This document shows, one piece after another, positions 36,778-45,968 of a stretch of 64,000 nucleotides of DNA; the stretch's first letter is position 1, and the number at the start of each line of letters is the position of its first letter. Where the stretch lies: the NCBI RefSeq assembly GCF_002995805.1, contig NZ_PVXL01000021.1:62001-126000 (forward strand), read 5' to 3'. A model generated the notes under the pieces. That model was not told where the DNA came from, made no database searches, and saw only the letters and a program-made list of their open reading frames with translations. Origin of the DNA: Neomoorella stamsii (GTDB lineage: Bacteria > Bacillota > DSM-521 > Neomoorellales > Neomoorellaceae). Position numbers and translations under genes: made by a program.

Positions 36778-38394
36778 ATGGCTGCCAAACAGCTGGCCTT
36801 TGATACGGAAGCCAGGCGCGCCCTGGAAAGGGGTGTCAGCGCTGTTGCCCAGGCGGTGAAAGTCACCCTGGGACCGAAGGGCCGCAACGTGGTCATAGAA
36901 CGCAAGTTTGGTTCCCCGGTCATTACCAAGGACGGGGTTACCGTAGCTAAAGAAATTGAGCTGAAAGATCCCTATGAGAACATGGGTGCCCAGCTCTGCC
37001 GGGAAGTCGCTTCCAAGACCAATGATGTTGCCGGTGATGGGACAACCACTGCTACCGTCCTGGCGCAGGCTATTGTCCTGGAAGGCTTGAAAAATGTGGC
37101 CGCCGGTGCCAATCCCGTTTTCATCAAGAAGGGCATTGACCGGGCTGTGGAAGCTGTGGTGGATGAAATTAAGAAGATGAGCATCCCGGTAGAATCCAAG
37201 GAAAGCATTGCCCATGTAGCCTCCATTGCCGCCAATGAGCGGGGTATCGGCGAACTCATTGCCGACGCCATGGAGAAGGTTGGTAAAGACGGCGTCATCA
37301 CGGTGGAAGAATCCAAAGGGACGGCCACTACCGTAGAAGTAGTGGAAGGTATGGAATTCGACCGCGGTTATGTATCGCCGTATTTTGTTACCAACGCCGA
37401 GGCCATGGAAGCCGAATTTGAAGAACCCTATCTACTTATCCATGAAAAGAAGAACTCGGCTATCAATGACCTGTTACCCCTGCTGGAAAAGGTAGTCCGT
37501 ACGGGTAAACCCCTGGTCATCATTGCCGAGGATGTCGAGGGCGAAGCCTTGGCCACCCTGGTGGTTAACAAGTTGCGCGGTACCCTGAACTGCGCTGCTG
37601 TCAAGGCCCCCGGCTTTGGCGACCGCCGCAAGGCGATGATGGAGGATATTGCCATCCTGACTGGCGGCACCTTTATTTCCGAGGACCTGGGTGTCAAGCT
37701 GGAGAATGTCGACCTCCACATGCTGGGCCGGGCCAAGAAGGTCAAGATTGCCAAGGAAAAGACCACCATTGTCGAAGGTTACGGCAAGAAAGAGGCCATT
37801 GACGGCCGCATTGCCCAGATTAAGAAGCAGATTGAAGAAACCGATTCCGATTACGACCGCGAGAAATTACAGGAACGTCTGGCCAAGATGGCCGGCGGCG
37901 TAGCCGTCATCCGTGTCGGTGCGGCTACCGAGACCGAGCTCAAGGAGAAAAAACACCGCGTGGAAGACGCCCTGGCCGCTACCCGGGCTGCTGTTGAGGA
38001 AGGTATTGTCCCCGGCGGCGGCGCCACCCTGGTCCACTGCATCCCGGCAGTGGAAAAACTCCAGGCCGAAGGCGATGAGGCCGTGGGTGTGCGCATCATC
38101 AAACGGGCCCTGGAAGAACCCCTGCGCCAGATCGCGGCCAACGCCGGCCTGGAAGGCTCGGTTATCGTGGAGCGGGTGCGCAACGAAAAGCCCGGCATCG
38201 GCTTCGATGCTGTCACCGAGCAGTATGTTGACATGGTGAAAGCCGGTATCGTTGACCCGGCCAAGGTTACCCGCAGCGCCCTGCAGAATGCGGCCAGCAT
38301 TGCTGCCATGCTGCTGACCACCGAGGCCCTGGTAGCCGAGATACCCAAGGAAGAAAAGACGCCTCCCATGCCGCCCGGCGGGATGGATTACTAA
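36778..38394 (+). CDS. groEL: Chaperonin GroEL
   Basis: 538 residues. ATP-binding [10 protein letters not shown] and [16 protein letters not shown], hinge and apical segments, and the C-terminal tail [10 protein letters not shown]. It is encoded 24 bases after groES under the same CIRCE promoter, with AAAGGAGGT before the ATG, and is closed by a strong terminator. Confidence 0.99.
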   Translation: MAAKQLAFDTEARRALERGVSAVAQAVKVTLGPKGRNVVIERKFGSPVITKDGVTVAKEIELKDPYENMGAQLCREVASKTNDVAGDGTTTATVLAQAIVLEGLKNVAAGANPVFIKKGIDRAVEAVVDEIKKMSIPVESKESIAHVASIAANERGIGELIADAMEKVGKDGVITVEESKGTATTVEVVEGMEFDRGYVSPYFVTNAEAMEAEFEEPYLLIHEKKNSAINDLLPLLEKVVRTGKPLVIIAEDVEGEALATLVVNKLRGTLNCAAVKAPGFGDRRKAMMEDIAILTGGTFISEDLGVKLENVDLHMLGRAKKVKIAKEKTTIVEGYGKKEAIDGRIAQIKKQIEETDSDYDREKLQERLAKMAGGVAVIRVGAATETELKEKKHRVEDALAATRAAVEEGIVPGGGATLVHCIPAVEKLQAEGDEAVGVRIIKRALEEPLRQIAANAGLEGSVIVERVRNEKPGIGFDAVTEQYVDMVKAGIVDPAKVTRSALQNAASIAAMLLTTEALVAEIPKEEKTPPMPPGGMDY

Positions 38395-38400
38395 GGTAGA

Positions 38401-38436
38401 AAAGCGCCTGGAGGTGATGTCCTCCAGGCGCTTTTT
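38401..38436 (+). terminator. Terminator after groEL
   Basis: AAAGCGCCTGGAGG / CCTCCAGGCGCTTT, a 14-bp perfect stem with a six-base loop and T-run. Confidence 0.95.
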
Positions 38437-38538
38437 CATCCTCCGGTTTGGAAGTATAAAAGCGGGTGAAAATCACCGCCTGTAAAGACGTGATTGCGTA
38501 AAGTGGGAATATACGGCGGAAATAACCTTAAATAACCC

Positions 38539-38567
38539 TTGCGTTAAGAATCTGTCAATAGTAGAAT
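38539..38567 (+). promoter_or_regulatory. Promoter of the thiamine thiazole operon
   Basis: TTGCGT (38539-38544), 17 bases, TAGAAT (38562-38567), just before the TPP riboswitch. Confidence 0.65.
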
Positions 38568-38582
38568 TATAAAAAACTTAAC

Positions 38583-38668
38583 AGGGGAGCTCCTGTTAGG
38601 GGCTGAGAAAGGGCTAGTGAGCACCTGACCCGTTGACCTGATCAGGGTAATGCCTGCGGAGGGAGAGT
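38583..38668 (+). promoter_or_regulatory. TPP riboswitch (THI element)
   Basis: The conserved blocks GGGGCTGAGA, then GACCCGTTGACCTGATC, then GGGTAATGCCTGCGGAGGGA appear in the right order and spacing. The element precedes thiE/tenI-thiS-thiG-hydG-like and is followed by a terminator, so bound TPP should stop transcription. Confidence 0.95.
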
Positions 38669-38678
38669 GAACGTTTAC

Positions 38679-38716
38679 AACCGGTGTACCTCCTAAAGGA
38701 GGCACACCGGTTTTTT
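38679..38716 (+). terminator. Expression-platform terminator of the TPP riboswitch
   Basis: AACCGGTGTACCTCC / GGAGGCACACCGGTT with one mismatch and a TAAA loop, followed by TTTTT. Only ten bases from the aptamer end. Confidence 0.9.
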
Positions 38717-38749
38717 ATTGGAAGCAAAACATCTGAATTTACGGAGGTG

Positions 38750-39397
38750 TTGCCCCTGGCCTGGCTATATGTCATTACCAACCGCCGCCTGGCGGGTGCC
38801 AGGTCCCTGGTAGACCTGGCTGCCAAGCTGGCCGGTGTCGATTACTTGCAGCTGCGGGAAAAGGATTTACCCGGCAAGGAGCTTTACCACCTGGCCCGGG
38901 ATATAAAGCAGGCCCTGCCGCCGGGAACGCGGCTGCTGGTCAATGACCGCCTGGATGTGGCCCTGGCCACCGGCGCCGACGGGGTGCACCTGGGCGAGAA
39001 CTCCCTGCCGCCGGCCGTGGCCCGCAGGCTTTTAGGGCCCGGCAAAATCGTGGGGGTTTCCGTGCACAGCGTGGCGGCCGCCCGGGAAGCGGAGCTGGCC
39101 GGCGCTGATTACCTGCTGTTCGGTCATGTATTTCCCACGGCTTCCAAGGAGGGAGTTCCCCCCAGGGGTCTGGGACACTTGCGGGAAGTTGTAGCCAGTG
39201 TTGGTATACCAATTATCGCCCTGGGCGGCATCAATGCCGCCAACGCTCCGCAATGCCTTGCTGCCGGGGCCAGGGGCGTGGCCGTCATGTCTGCCGTTAT
39301 GGCTGCTCCCGACCCGGCCCGGGCTGTAGCTGAATTAAAGCAGGCCCTAAGTAAGAGGTGCGTAGTGCAGTACCAGCCGGTACCAGCGAGTACATGA
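38750..39397 (+). CDS. thiE/tenI: Thiamine phosphate synthase / thiazole tautomerase family (ThiE/TenI)
   Basis: About 215 residues, TIM barrel. LQLREKDLPGKEL, LLVNDRLDVALATGADGVHLGENSLP and VGVSVHS match both ThiE and TenI. The segment GADYLLFGHVFPTASKEGVPPRGL looks more like TenI (GH..F.T..K.G...RG) than ThiE, so it may isomerise the thiazole product of ThiG rather than couple it to HMP. The start is unclear: TTG 38750 is very close to ACGGAGGTG and CTG 38756 is better spaced. The last ~12 residues and the TGA stop lie in the flank of repeat copy A. Confidence 0.85.
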   Translation: MPLAWLYVITNRRLAGARSLVDLAAKLAGVDYLQLREKDLPGKELYHLARDIKQALPPGTRLLVNDRLDVALATGADGVHLGENSLPPAVARRLLGPGKIVGVSVHSVAAAREAELAGADYLLFGHVFPTASKEGVPPRGLGHLREVVASVGIPIIALGGINAANAPQCLAAGARGVAVMSAVMAAPDPARAVAELKQALSKRCVVQYQPVPAST

Positions 39398-39756
39398 AAA
39401 TACCGGGCTGGCATTTGTCGGAAGCGAGCGAGCTTCTACCGAGCGGCGAAGCGGCCCAGGCGAAGCCGAGGGATGATAAGCGGGGCCGAGGACAGCAAGG
39501 CCTTCGGCCGCTTCTAAAGGCAAGGATGCCGAATAGGTCGCCCAGCACTCACAGTAACCAAGTTACAGCAACCAGTTCTTCGGTTTATGCAATCGCACTA
39601 CCTTTGGAGGTACCTGAGTTTAGTGAGTGCTGGGCGCCCGAGCCCGAGGCTGAGCCAGCACTAAACTCACAAAGATACTGTCTGAGTTGAGTGCTGGCCG
39701 CTCCGAGAGGGCACAGGTAGCGAGCGAGACAATGCCAGCCTGCGACAGAGTTATTT
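39395..39756 (+). repeat. Structured repeat copy A (long form)
   Basis: Starts TGAAAATACCGGGCTGGCAT, overlapping the upstream stop codon, and ends AATGCCAGCCTGCGACAGAG then TTATTT. The ends form the GGCTGGCATT / AATGCCAGCC hairpin of the family. Between them is ~300 bases shared with copy B (50345-50643), including an internal 14-bp palindrome at 39539-39552/39623-39636. A further degenerate pair CCAGCACTAAACTCAC / GAGTTGAGTGCTGG is specific to this copy. The thiS ribosome binding site follows directly. No convincing gene lies inside. Confidence 0.85.
39539..39636. repeat. Internal palindromic module of copy A
   Basis: CGCCCAGCACTCAC (39539-39552) and GTGAGTGCTGGGCG (39623-39636) are perfect inverted arms around ~70 bases that also occur in copy B (50490-50587), including a small GTAACCAAGTTAC hairpin. 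It looks like a separate unit nested in the long repeats. Confidence 0.75.
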
Positions 39757-39775
39757 CCGGGGAGGCAATATTATT

Positions 39776-39976
39776 ATGCGCCTGAAGGTGAATGGTGAAG
39801 AGCGGGAGGTAGCAGCCGGGCTGACGGTTGCCGAACTTCTCCAGGAGCTAGGCATCGAGAGCCGTTACCTGGCCCTGGAACGCAACCGGCAGGTTGTCCC
39901 CAGGCAGGATTACGCGACAACTGTTCTTGAGGAAGGTGATGAGCTGGAAATCATCCGCTTTGTAGGGGGAGGCTGA
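39776..39976 (+). CDS. thiS: Sulfur carrier protein ThiS
   Basis: 66 residues, ubiquitin-like fold, LKVNGEEREV at the start and the essential C-terminal diglycine in RFVGGG. After thiocarboxylation it donates sulfur to ThiG. No ThiF adenylyltransferase is encoded in this operon. GGGGAGG precedes the ATG immediately after repeat copy A. Confidence 0.96.
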   Translation: MRLKVNGEEREVAAGLTVAELLQELGIESRYLALERNRQVVPRQDYATTVLEEGDELEIIRFVGGG

Positions 39977-40040
39977 TGTCCACCGGAGGAGTCCAGTAAG
40001 TGCAGCTTTAGAAAAAGGAAACTTGTGAAGGAGGATAAAT

Positions 40041-40817
40041 ATGGACGATAAACTTGTCATTGCCGGACGGGAGTTCAATTCGCGCTTAATGGTAGGGACC
40101 GGCAAGTATGCCACCATGGAACTCATGCAGCAGGCCATTGCTGCCTCAGGGGCGGAAATAGTAACGGTAGCCGTGCGCAGGATCAATCTCCAGTCCCCGG
40201 GACCATCCCTCCTGGATTACCTGGACCTGCAGAAGATCACTCTCTTACCCAATACCGCCGGGGCCGCTACCGTCGATGAAGCGGTGCGCCTGGCCCGCCT
40301 GGCCCGGGAAGCCGGCCTTTCCGATATGATTAAACTGGAGGTTATCGGCGACCAGGAAACCCTTTTACCTGACCCTGTGGCTACCATTGAGGCTACCCGC
40401 ATCCTGGTCCAGGAAGGCTTTATTGTTTTACCCTATACCACCCAGGACGTAGTCGTGGCCCGGCGCCTGGTGGAAGCCGGGGCGGCTACGGTTATGCCCC
40501 TGGGTTCCCCCATAGGTTCGGGACAGGGCCTGCCCAATTTTGATGCCATCAAGCTCATCATCGACCGCGTCAATGTCCCGGTGGTAGTCGATGCCGGCAT
40601 CGGCGCTCCTTCCGACGCCGCCCTGGCTATGGAAATCGGCGCCTCGGCCTGCCTGATCAATACGGCCATTGCTGAGGCTCGCGACCCTGTCCTCATGGCC
40701 GCGGCTATGCGCCAGGCAGTAATTGCCGGGCGGATGGGGTATCTCGCCGGCAGGATACCCAAGAAAACCTATGCCAGCCCCAGCAGTCCTACCGAGGGCA
40801 TGATTGGCCGCAGTTAG
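40041..40817 (+). CDS. thiG: Thiazole synthase ThiG
   Basis: 258 residues. [54 protein letters not shown] and the C-terminal [32 protein letters not shown] are typical. It forms the thiazole phosphate from deoxyxylulose phosphate, ThiS-thiocarboxylate and dehydroglycine. GAAGGAGG precedes the ATG. Confidence 0.98.
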   Translation: MDDKLVIAGREFNSRLMVGTGKYATMELMQQAIAASGAEIVTVAVRRINLQSPGPSLLDYLDLQKITLLPNTAGAATVDEAVRLARLAREAGLSDMIKLEVIGDQETLLPDPVATIEATRILVQEGFIVLPYTTQDVVVARRLVEAGAATVMPLGSPIGSGQGLPNFDAIKLIIDRVNVPVVVDAGIGAPSDAALAMEIGASACLINTAIAEARDPVLMAAAMRQAVIAGRMGYLAGRIPKKTYASPSSPTEGMIGRS

Positions 40818-40861
40818 CACGACTTCCTGTTTTTGACTTCTGTTTTACGGAGGTGGTTGTT

Positions 40862-42259
40862 GTGAGTGTACCGGCCTATGAATATGAGGGTGAGCTGAAG
40901 GAGATAGTTGATGGGGAAGCCATCGAGGCCCTACTGGCAACGCCGCCCCCCGGAGGAGCGGCCCTGGAAGCCATTTTACGTAAGGCCCGCTCTTTAAAGG
41001 GTTTAAGCCTGGAAGAAGCAGCCGCTATCCTTAATTTAGAAGATGCCGCCATGCTGCAAAAGGTTTACCGGGCGGCAGCCGAGGTTAAAGAGCGGGTTTA
41101 CGGGCGGAGACTAGTTCTTTTTGCTCCCCTGTATATCAGCAACCTTTGCAGTAATAACTGTCTCTACTGCGGCTTCCGCCGGGATAACAGTGACCTGAAA
41201 CGCAAGCTTTTAAGCCCGGAGGAAATTGGTAAAGAAGCCCGGGCCCTGGCTGAGCAGGGCTTCCAGCGCGTCCTCCTGGTCGCCGGGGAAGGCCGGCCGG
41301 GTACCGATGTTGATTATCTCTGCCAGGCTGTCGAGGCGGTTTACCGCTATTCACCCCTGCGTATTGTCCACCTTAACGTTGCTCCCCAGACGGTAGCCGG
41401 CTTTCGCCGCTTGAAGCTGGCCGGGGCCGGCGTTTACCAGTGTTTCCAGGAAACCTACCACCCCGCTACCTACCGGGTCATGCATCCCACAGGTACCAAG
41501 GCCGACTACGGCTGGCGCCTGACGGTCATGCACCGGGCCATGGCCGCCGGGTTTGGCGATGTGGGCATGGGGCCGCTCCTGGGCCTCTATGATTACCGTT
41601 TTGAAGTCCTGGCGGCCATCAGCCATGCCCGCAGCCTGGAACAGGCCTTTGGCGCCGGTCCCCATACCATGTCGGTACCGCGGCTGCGGCCGGCCCTGGG
41701 GGCAGCCTTAACTGAGGTTCCCCATCCTTTAAGCGATACCGATTTCCGCAAGGTAATTGCCGTTTACCGCCTGGCCTTACCTTATGTGGGCCTGGTGCTG
41801 ACTACCAGAGAGCGGCCGGAACTCCGCGATGAACTGGTGGATATGGGCGTATCCCAGATTTCCGCCGGTTCCTGTGTCAGCCCGGGCGGCTACGCTGAAG
41901 CTGAAGACCCGGCAGCCCAGTTTGAAGTGGGCGACCACCGCTCCCTGCCCACCATGGTAACCATGCTGCTGGAACATGGTCACCTGCCCAGTTTTTGCAC
42001 CGCCTGTTACCGCTCCGGCCGTACCGGTAAACGTTTTATCGGCCTGGCGCGGGAAGGTGACATCCAGCGATTCTGCCTGCCCAATGCCATCTTAAGTTTC
42101 CAGGAGTACCTGGTAACAAAAGCGCCGCCGGAGTTAAAGGCTGCCGGTGAAAGGGCTATTGCCACGGCCCTGGCCACCATTGACGATAGCAACTTGCGGG
42201 AGGAGACCATGGAGCGCCTGGAGCGAACCCGCCGGGGGGAGGTTGATTTACATTTCTAG
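40862..42259 (+). CDS. HydG-like radical SAM tyrosine lyase in the thiamine operon (ThiH position)
   Basis: 465 residues from GTG 40862 (ACGGAGGTGG eight bases before). The radical SAM motif CSNNCLYC sits in APLYISNLCSNNCLYCGF. Unlike ThiH (~370 residues), the protein continues with CTAC, 22 residues, then C (YRSGRTGKRFIGL.. to ..CLPNA), the CX2CX22C motif that binds the auxiliary cluster in the hydrogenase maturase HydG. QETYH, GPHTMSVPRLRPA and SQISAGS also read like HydG. Both enzymes cleave tyrosine to p-cresol and dehydroglycine; HydG further makes CO and cyanide. Location after thiG says the dehydroglycine is used for thiazole. Confidence 0.85.
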   Translation: MSVPAYEYEGELKEIVDGEAIEALLATPPPGGAALEAILRKARSLKGLSLEEAAAILNLEDAAMLQKVYRAAAEVKERVYGRRLVLFAPLYISNLCSNNCLYCGFRRDNSDLKRKLLSPEEIGKEARALAEQGFQRVLLVAGEGRPGTDVDYLCQAVEAVYRYSPLRIVHLNVAPQTVAGFRRLKLAGAGVYQCFQETYHPATYRVMHPTGTKADYGWRLTVMHRAMAAGFGDVGMGPLLGLYDYRFEVLAAISHARSLEQAFGAGPHTMSVPRLRPALGAALTEVPHPLSDTDFRKVIAVYRLALPYVGLVLTTRERPELRDELVDMGVSQISAGSCVSPGGYAEAEDPAAQFEVGDHRSLPTMVTMLLEHGHLPSFCTACYRSGRTGKRFIGLAREGDIQRFCLPNAILSFQEYLVTKAPPELKAAGERAIATALATIDDSNLREETMERLERTRRGEVDLHF

Positions 42260-42272
42260 CACTTGCATTTAG

Positions 42273-42300
42273 TCATACCTCCGCCGGCCAGGCATATATA
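42273..42300 (+). promoter_or_regulatory. Possible SigE-type sporulation promoter of spoIVFA-FB
   Basis: TCATACC (42273-42279), 13 bases, CATATATA (42293-42300) approximates the mother-cell SigE consensus (-10 CATAnnnT), 37 bases before the spoIVFA GTG. The -35 is imperfect. Confidence 0.4.
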
Positions 42301-42336
42301 TAGTAAAAGAAAAATGCTTGTCCGGGGGGACGCAAG

Positions 42337-43071
42337 GTGCGGGATAGCTGGGACTGGGAAGAAATTAAAGGGGCACCCCTGGGTAGCTGGCCAGGACCGG
42401 GGCGGGCCTTACCGCCGCCGCGTTTTCCCCGCCGCTGGCTGCGGCAGGGGATCTTTGCCGGCCTGTTATGGCTGGCCCTAACCATACTTTTTCGCCTGGA
42501 CAGCCCCGTGGTCCAGCCCCTGCAGCTGGGATTGCGCCATTACCTGGCCGACCCGGCGGCGGACTATACCCAGGCCGTAGCCCAACTGGTACGTTCAGGG
42601 ATGTGGCTGGATGCCTACGACCGCTGGGTTTTCCATTCCTTCACGCCGGGAGCAGGTGCTGTCCCGGTGACCGCCAGCCCGGCCCTGCCGGCCATGGCTG
42701 TACCCCTTTCGGGGAATATCAGCCGCCCCTACGGTTGGATGGTTGCCGCCGGCCAGCAGTATTTCCATAATGGCATCGATATCCAGGCCCCGGGTGGATC
42801 AACTGTCCGGGCCGCCCTGGCGGGGAAGGTCATCAGGGCCGGGGAGGACCCTGCCCTGGGACTGGTGGTGGAAATAGATCATGGCCGGGGACTGGTCACG
42901 GTGTACGGCACCCTGGGCCAGGTTAAAGTAAGCCAGGGACAGGCAGTGGAAAAGGGCAGCGTAATTGCCACCCTGGCCCAAGGACCGGTGGCCCAGCTCC
43001 ATTTTGAAGTACGGCAGGATGGCCGCCCGGTGGACCCCACTACCTTATTAACAGCACCTGGTAAGATGTAA
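42337..43071 (+). CDS. spoIVFA: SpoIVFA-like M23-domain protein
   Basis: 244 residues. One membrane segment (about 38-55) and a C-terminal M23/LytM-like domain (about 130-240). FHNGIDI keeps the first His/Asp, but the central His is replaced in TVYGTLG and QLHFEV has only one of the usual His pair, so the domain is probably not catalytic. It is directly followed by the SpoIVFB-like protease, which identifies it as the regulator that holds SpoIVFB inactive in the outer forespore membrane. It matches the Bacillus order min-spoIVFA-spoIVFB-rplU. Confidence 0.82.
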   Translation: MRDSWDWEEIKGAPLGSWPGPGRALPPPRFPRRWLRQGIFAGLLWLALTILFRLDSPVVQPLQLGLRHYLADPAADYTQAVAQLVRSGMWLDAYDRWVFHSFTPGAGAVPVTASPALPAMAVPLSGNISRPYGWMVAAGQQYFHNGIDIQAPGGSTVRAALAGKVIRAGEDPALGLVVEIDHGRGLVTVYGTLGQVKVSQGQAVEKGSVIATLAQGPVAQLHFEVRQDGRPVDPTTLLTAPGKM

Positions 43072-43074
43072 ACC

Positions 43075-43947
43075 ATGCGGGCCGGACGACTGGGGACGGC
43101 AGAGATAATTTGCAACGATTATTTCCTGCTCCTCCTGGGCCTTTATTTTCTCGTGGGGGTTTTACCCCAGGCCTTACTCTTGTTTACGGCTGTGGCCTGG
43201 CATGAAGGCTGCCATGCCCTTGTGGCCCACCGCCTCGGCTGGCAGGTCAAGAGCGTGGAACTCTTTCCCTTTGGTGGGGTGGCCCGCTTGACGCGGCCTC
43301 CGGGACGGGGTTTTATGGACGAAGCCCTGATCGCCCTGGCCGGCCCCCTGGCCAGTTTCTTCCTGGCCCTGGGGATAACCCTTTTTGGCCTGTTGCTTAA
43401 CTTTGAGCCGGCCGGGCTCCTTTTTTTTCGCCAGGTCAACCTTATCCTGGGCTTTTTTAACCTCTGGCCGGGCCTCCCCCTGGACGGGGGGCGTATCTAC
43501 CGGGCCTTAAGGGCGAAGTACACCGGGCTGTACCGGGCGACTGTGGAAGGAGTTTACGGAGGCCAGGTCCTGGCCCTCCTCCTGGGCCTGGGGAGTATCG
43601 CCGGCTTTTTTTTCCGGCTGGTGGATCTCCAGGGCCTGGCCCTGGCCCTCTTTATCTATTACGCTGCCCGGCGGGAAGGGGAGGTGGCGCCCTATATGTT
43701 CTGGCAGGATTTCTGGCGGCAGCGGGGTAAAGAAAATAAACTTAAAGCCGGCAAGGTCTTCTGGCTGGTGGCCGACCCGGGTCTTACCCTGGCCAGGGTG
43801 GCGCGCTCCTTCTCCCACCGTTCCTTCAACCTGGTAGCAGTCATCGGTAAAGGGGGACGGCTGGAAGGTATCTTAACGGAAACGGAAATCCTGCAGGAAC
43901 TCCTGGAAGGGGGGAATAATACCCTGGATGCCCTGCTGCGGAAGTAG
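43075..43947 (+). CDS. spoIVFB: SpoIVFB-like M50 intramembrane metalloprotease
   Basis: 290 residues. Zinc motif HEGCH (HExxH) in AVAWHEGCHALVAHRLGW, the second motif GLPLDGGRIYRA, ~6 membrane segments, and a C-terminal CBS-like region (LVADPGLTLARVARSF...LEGILTETEILQ). The family cleaves pro-SigK during sporulation. It begins three bases after spoIVFA and lacks a strong RBS, so it is probably coupled. Confidence 0.9.
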   Translation: MRAGRLGTAEIICNDYFLLLLGLYFLVGVLPQALLLFTAVAWHEGCHALVAHRLGWQVKSVELFPFGGVARLTRPPGRGFMDEALIALAGPLASFFLALGITLFGLLLNFEPAGLLFFRQVNLILGFFNLWPGLPLDGGRIYRALRAKYTGLYRATVEGVYGGQVLALLLGLGSIAGFFFRLVDLQGLALALFIYYAARREGEVAPYMFWQDFWRQRGKENKLKAGKVFWLVADPGLTLARVARSFSHRSFNLVAVIGKGGRLEGILTETEILQELLEGGNNTLDALLRK

Positions 43948-44087
43948 AGCAGGCCTTGCCCCGCCTTTTTCTATTTGTTACAATACCCATTGCCTGGTGC
44001 GCGGGATAGAAAACCTTTAGGGTATATTTTTTTCTCATTTCCTGCTATACTAATGACCAGGAAATTGAGCAGCGCGAGGCGAAGGAA

Positions 44088-45968
44088 TTGCAGGACATTG
44101 ATTGGGAAAAGTTGTTAACCAGGGTTACCAAACCGGCCCGTTACCTGGGGACGGAGTGGAATGCTATTCACAAGGACTGGGAAGAAAATCCCGCCCGCAT
44201 GGTTTTTGTTTACCCCGACCTTTATGAAGTAGGCATGTCCCACCTGGGCCTGGCCATCCTTTACGGCGCCGTCAATGAGCGGCCTGGGATGCTTATGGAG
44301 CGGGCCTTTGCCCCCGGGCCGGACCTGGAGGCCCTGCTGCGGGAAGAACATCTACCCCTCTTCAGCCTGGAATCCCACCGGCCCTTAACTGATTTTGACG
44401 TCCTGGGCTTTACCCTCCAGTATGAAATGAGTTATACTACAATTCTTAATATCCTTGACCTGGCCGGTATACCCCTTAAGGCTTCGGAGCGGACCCCGGA
44501 GCATCCTTTAATTATCGGCGGGGGGCCGGGGGCGGCCAACCCGGAGCCGGTGGCTCCCTTTTTTGATGCTTTTCTCCTGGGTGATGGCGAGGAGGCCTTA
44601 CCCGAGCTGCTGGCGCTGGTGGACAGGTTAAAAAAAGAAGGGGCAATTAACGACCGCCGCCGGGTTTTAAAGGTCATAGCCAATCTGCCCGGCTTTTATG
44701 TACCTTCCCTGTATAAAGTAGAATATAATAGCGACGGCACCGTGGCCGCGGTAGTACCCCGGGAGGAGGGGGTACCCCAGCGAATTAGCAAGCGGGTGAT
44801 CCCGGACCTGGATGAGGCCTACTTTCCCACCCGACCCATTGTCCCCTTCCTGGAGGTCATCCATGACCGCATGATGCTGGAAGTCATGCGGGGCTGCACC
44901 CACGGCTGCCGTTTTTGCCAGGCGGGGGCCATTTACCGCCCGGTACGGGAACGGGACCTCTCCATCCTCCTGCGCCAGGCGGAAGAGCTGGTGCGCCACA
45001 CCGGCCACGAAGAGATATCCCTTACCTCTTTAAGCACGGCCGACTACTCCCGGGTGGAGGAGCTAGCGCGGGCCCTGGCAGCTACCTATGCTGATCAGGG
45101 CGTCAGCGTTTCCCTGCCCTCTTTGCGGGTGGATGCCTTCAGCGTCCGCCTGGCGGAAGCCGTCCAACGGGTACGTAAAAGCACCCTCACTTTTGCCCCC
45201 GAGGCGGGCAGCCAGCGCCTGCGGGATGTCATTAATAAAGGCGTGAATGAGGAAGATATCCTGACGGCCACCGGCGAGGCTTTCCGGGCCGGCTGGCAGG
45301 CCATCAAACTATACTTTATGCTGGGTTTACCCACGGAAAGGGAAGAGGATCTCCTGGGCATTGTAGACCTGGCGCGACGCATCCTGGACCAGGGGAGGAA
45401 GCTGGCGCCGGGGGGAAAACCGACGGTCACCGTCAGCGTTTCCTCCTTTGTCCCCAAGCCCTGGACGGCCTTCCAGTGGGAACCCCAGGACCGGGTGGAA
45501 GTAATTAAGGAAAAGCAAAAACTGCTGCGCTCCCACCTTAGAGGGCCGGGACTGCGCTTTAACTGGCATGAGGCAGAGGTCAGCTTTATCGAAGCCGTTC
45601 TCTCCCGGGGCGACCGGCGCTTGAGCAAGGCGATTGTGGCGGCCTGGCGCCGGGGGGCGAGATTAGAGGGCTGGTCGGAATACTTTAATTACGGCTGCTG
45701 GGAGGCGGCCTTCAGGGAAACAGGCCTGGACCCGGCCTTTTATGCCTGCCGGCTACGCCGGGAAGATGAGGTATTTCCCTGGGACCACCTGGACTTTGGG
45801 ATAGCCAAGGACTTCTTACAAAGGGAACGCCGGCGGGCCTATGAGGGCCGGGTAACGGTTGATTGCCGTTCGGGGCGATGCACCGGCTGTGGCGTTTGTC
45901 CCGGTCTGGGGGTTGACCTTATCCTGAAAGGAGGGCCCCGGGATAGTGCGGTTACGGGTAAAATATAG
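44088..45968 (+). CDS. B12-binding-type radical SAM protein (TIGR03960 family)
   Basis: 626 residues, TTG start. An N-terminal cobalamin-like Rossmann region (VFVYPDLYEVGMSHLGLAILYG) is followed by radical SAM motif RGCTHGCRFCQAG at about 268-280 and a TIM-barrel core (TFAPEAGSQRLRDVINKGVNEEDI). The far C-terminus carries four cysteines in CRSGRCTGCGVC, suggesting an additional cluster. Substrate unknown. It overlaps the next gene, which encodes its usual DUF2344 partner; both lie upstream of rng in many Firmicutes. Confidence 0.85.
   Translation: MQDIDWEKLLTRVTKPARYLGTEWNAIHKDWEENPARMVFVYPDLYEVGMSHLGLAILYGAVNERPGMLMERAFAPGPDLEALLREEHLPLFSLESHRPLTDFDVLGFTLQYEMSYTTILNILDLAGIPLKASERTPEHPLIIGGGPGAANPEPVAPFFDAFLLGDGEEALPELLALVDRLKKEGAINDRRRVLKVIANLPGFYVPSLYKVEYNSDGTVAAVVPREEGVPQRISKRVIPDLDEAYFPTRPIVPFLEVIHDRMMLEVMRGCTHGCRFCQAGAIYRPVRERDLSILLRQAEELVRHTGHEEISLTSLSTADYSRVEELARALAATYADQGVSVSLPSLRVDAFSVRLAEAVQRVRKSTLTFAPEAGSQRLRDVINKGVNEEDILTATGEAFRAGWQAIKLYFMLGLPTEREEDLLGIVDLARRILDQGRKLAPGGKPTVTVSVSSFVPKPWTAFQWEPQDRVEVIKEKQKLLRSHLRGPGLRFNWHEAEVSFIEAVLSRGDRRLSKAIVAAWRRGARLEGWSEYFNYGCWEAAFRETGLDPAFYACRLRREDEVFPWDHLDFGIAKDFLQRERRRAYEGRVTVDCRSGRCTGCGVCPGLGVDLILKGGPRDSAVTGKI

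Noticed and set aside
38684..38749. N-terminal extension of the ThiE/TenI gene starting with GTG 38684.
   Set aside because: The extension would be translated from the riboswitch terminator hairpin; a GGAGG lies immediately before the later start.
39297..39548. Minus-strand open frame across the repeat copy A border with residues like LASDKCQPGI, also seen at 51667-51972 and 56208-56642.
   Set aside because: The shared residues are the antisense reading of the repeat's left stem; the rest lies antisense to real genes and there is no RBS. They are gene-prediction artefacts of the repeat family.
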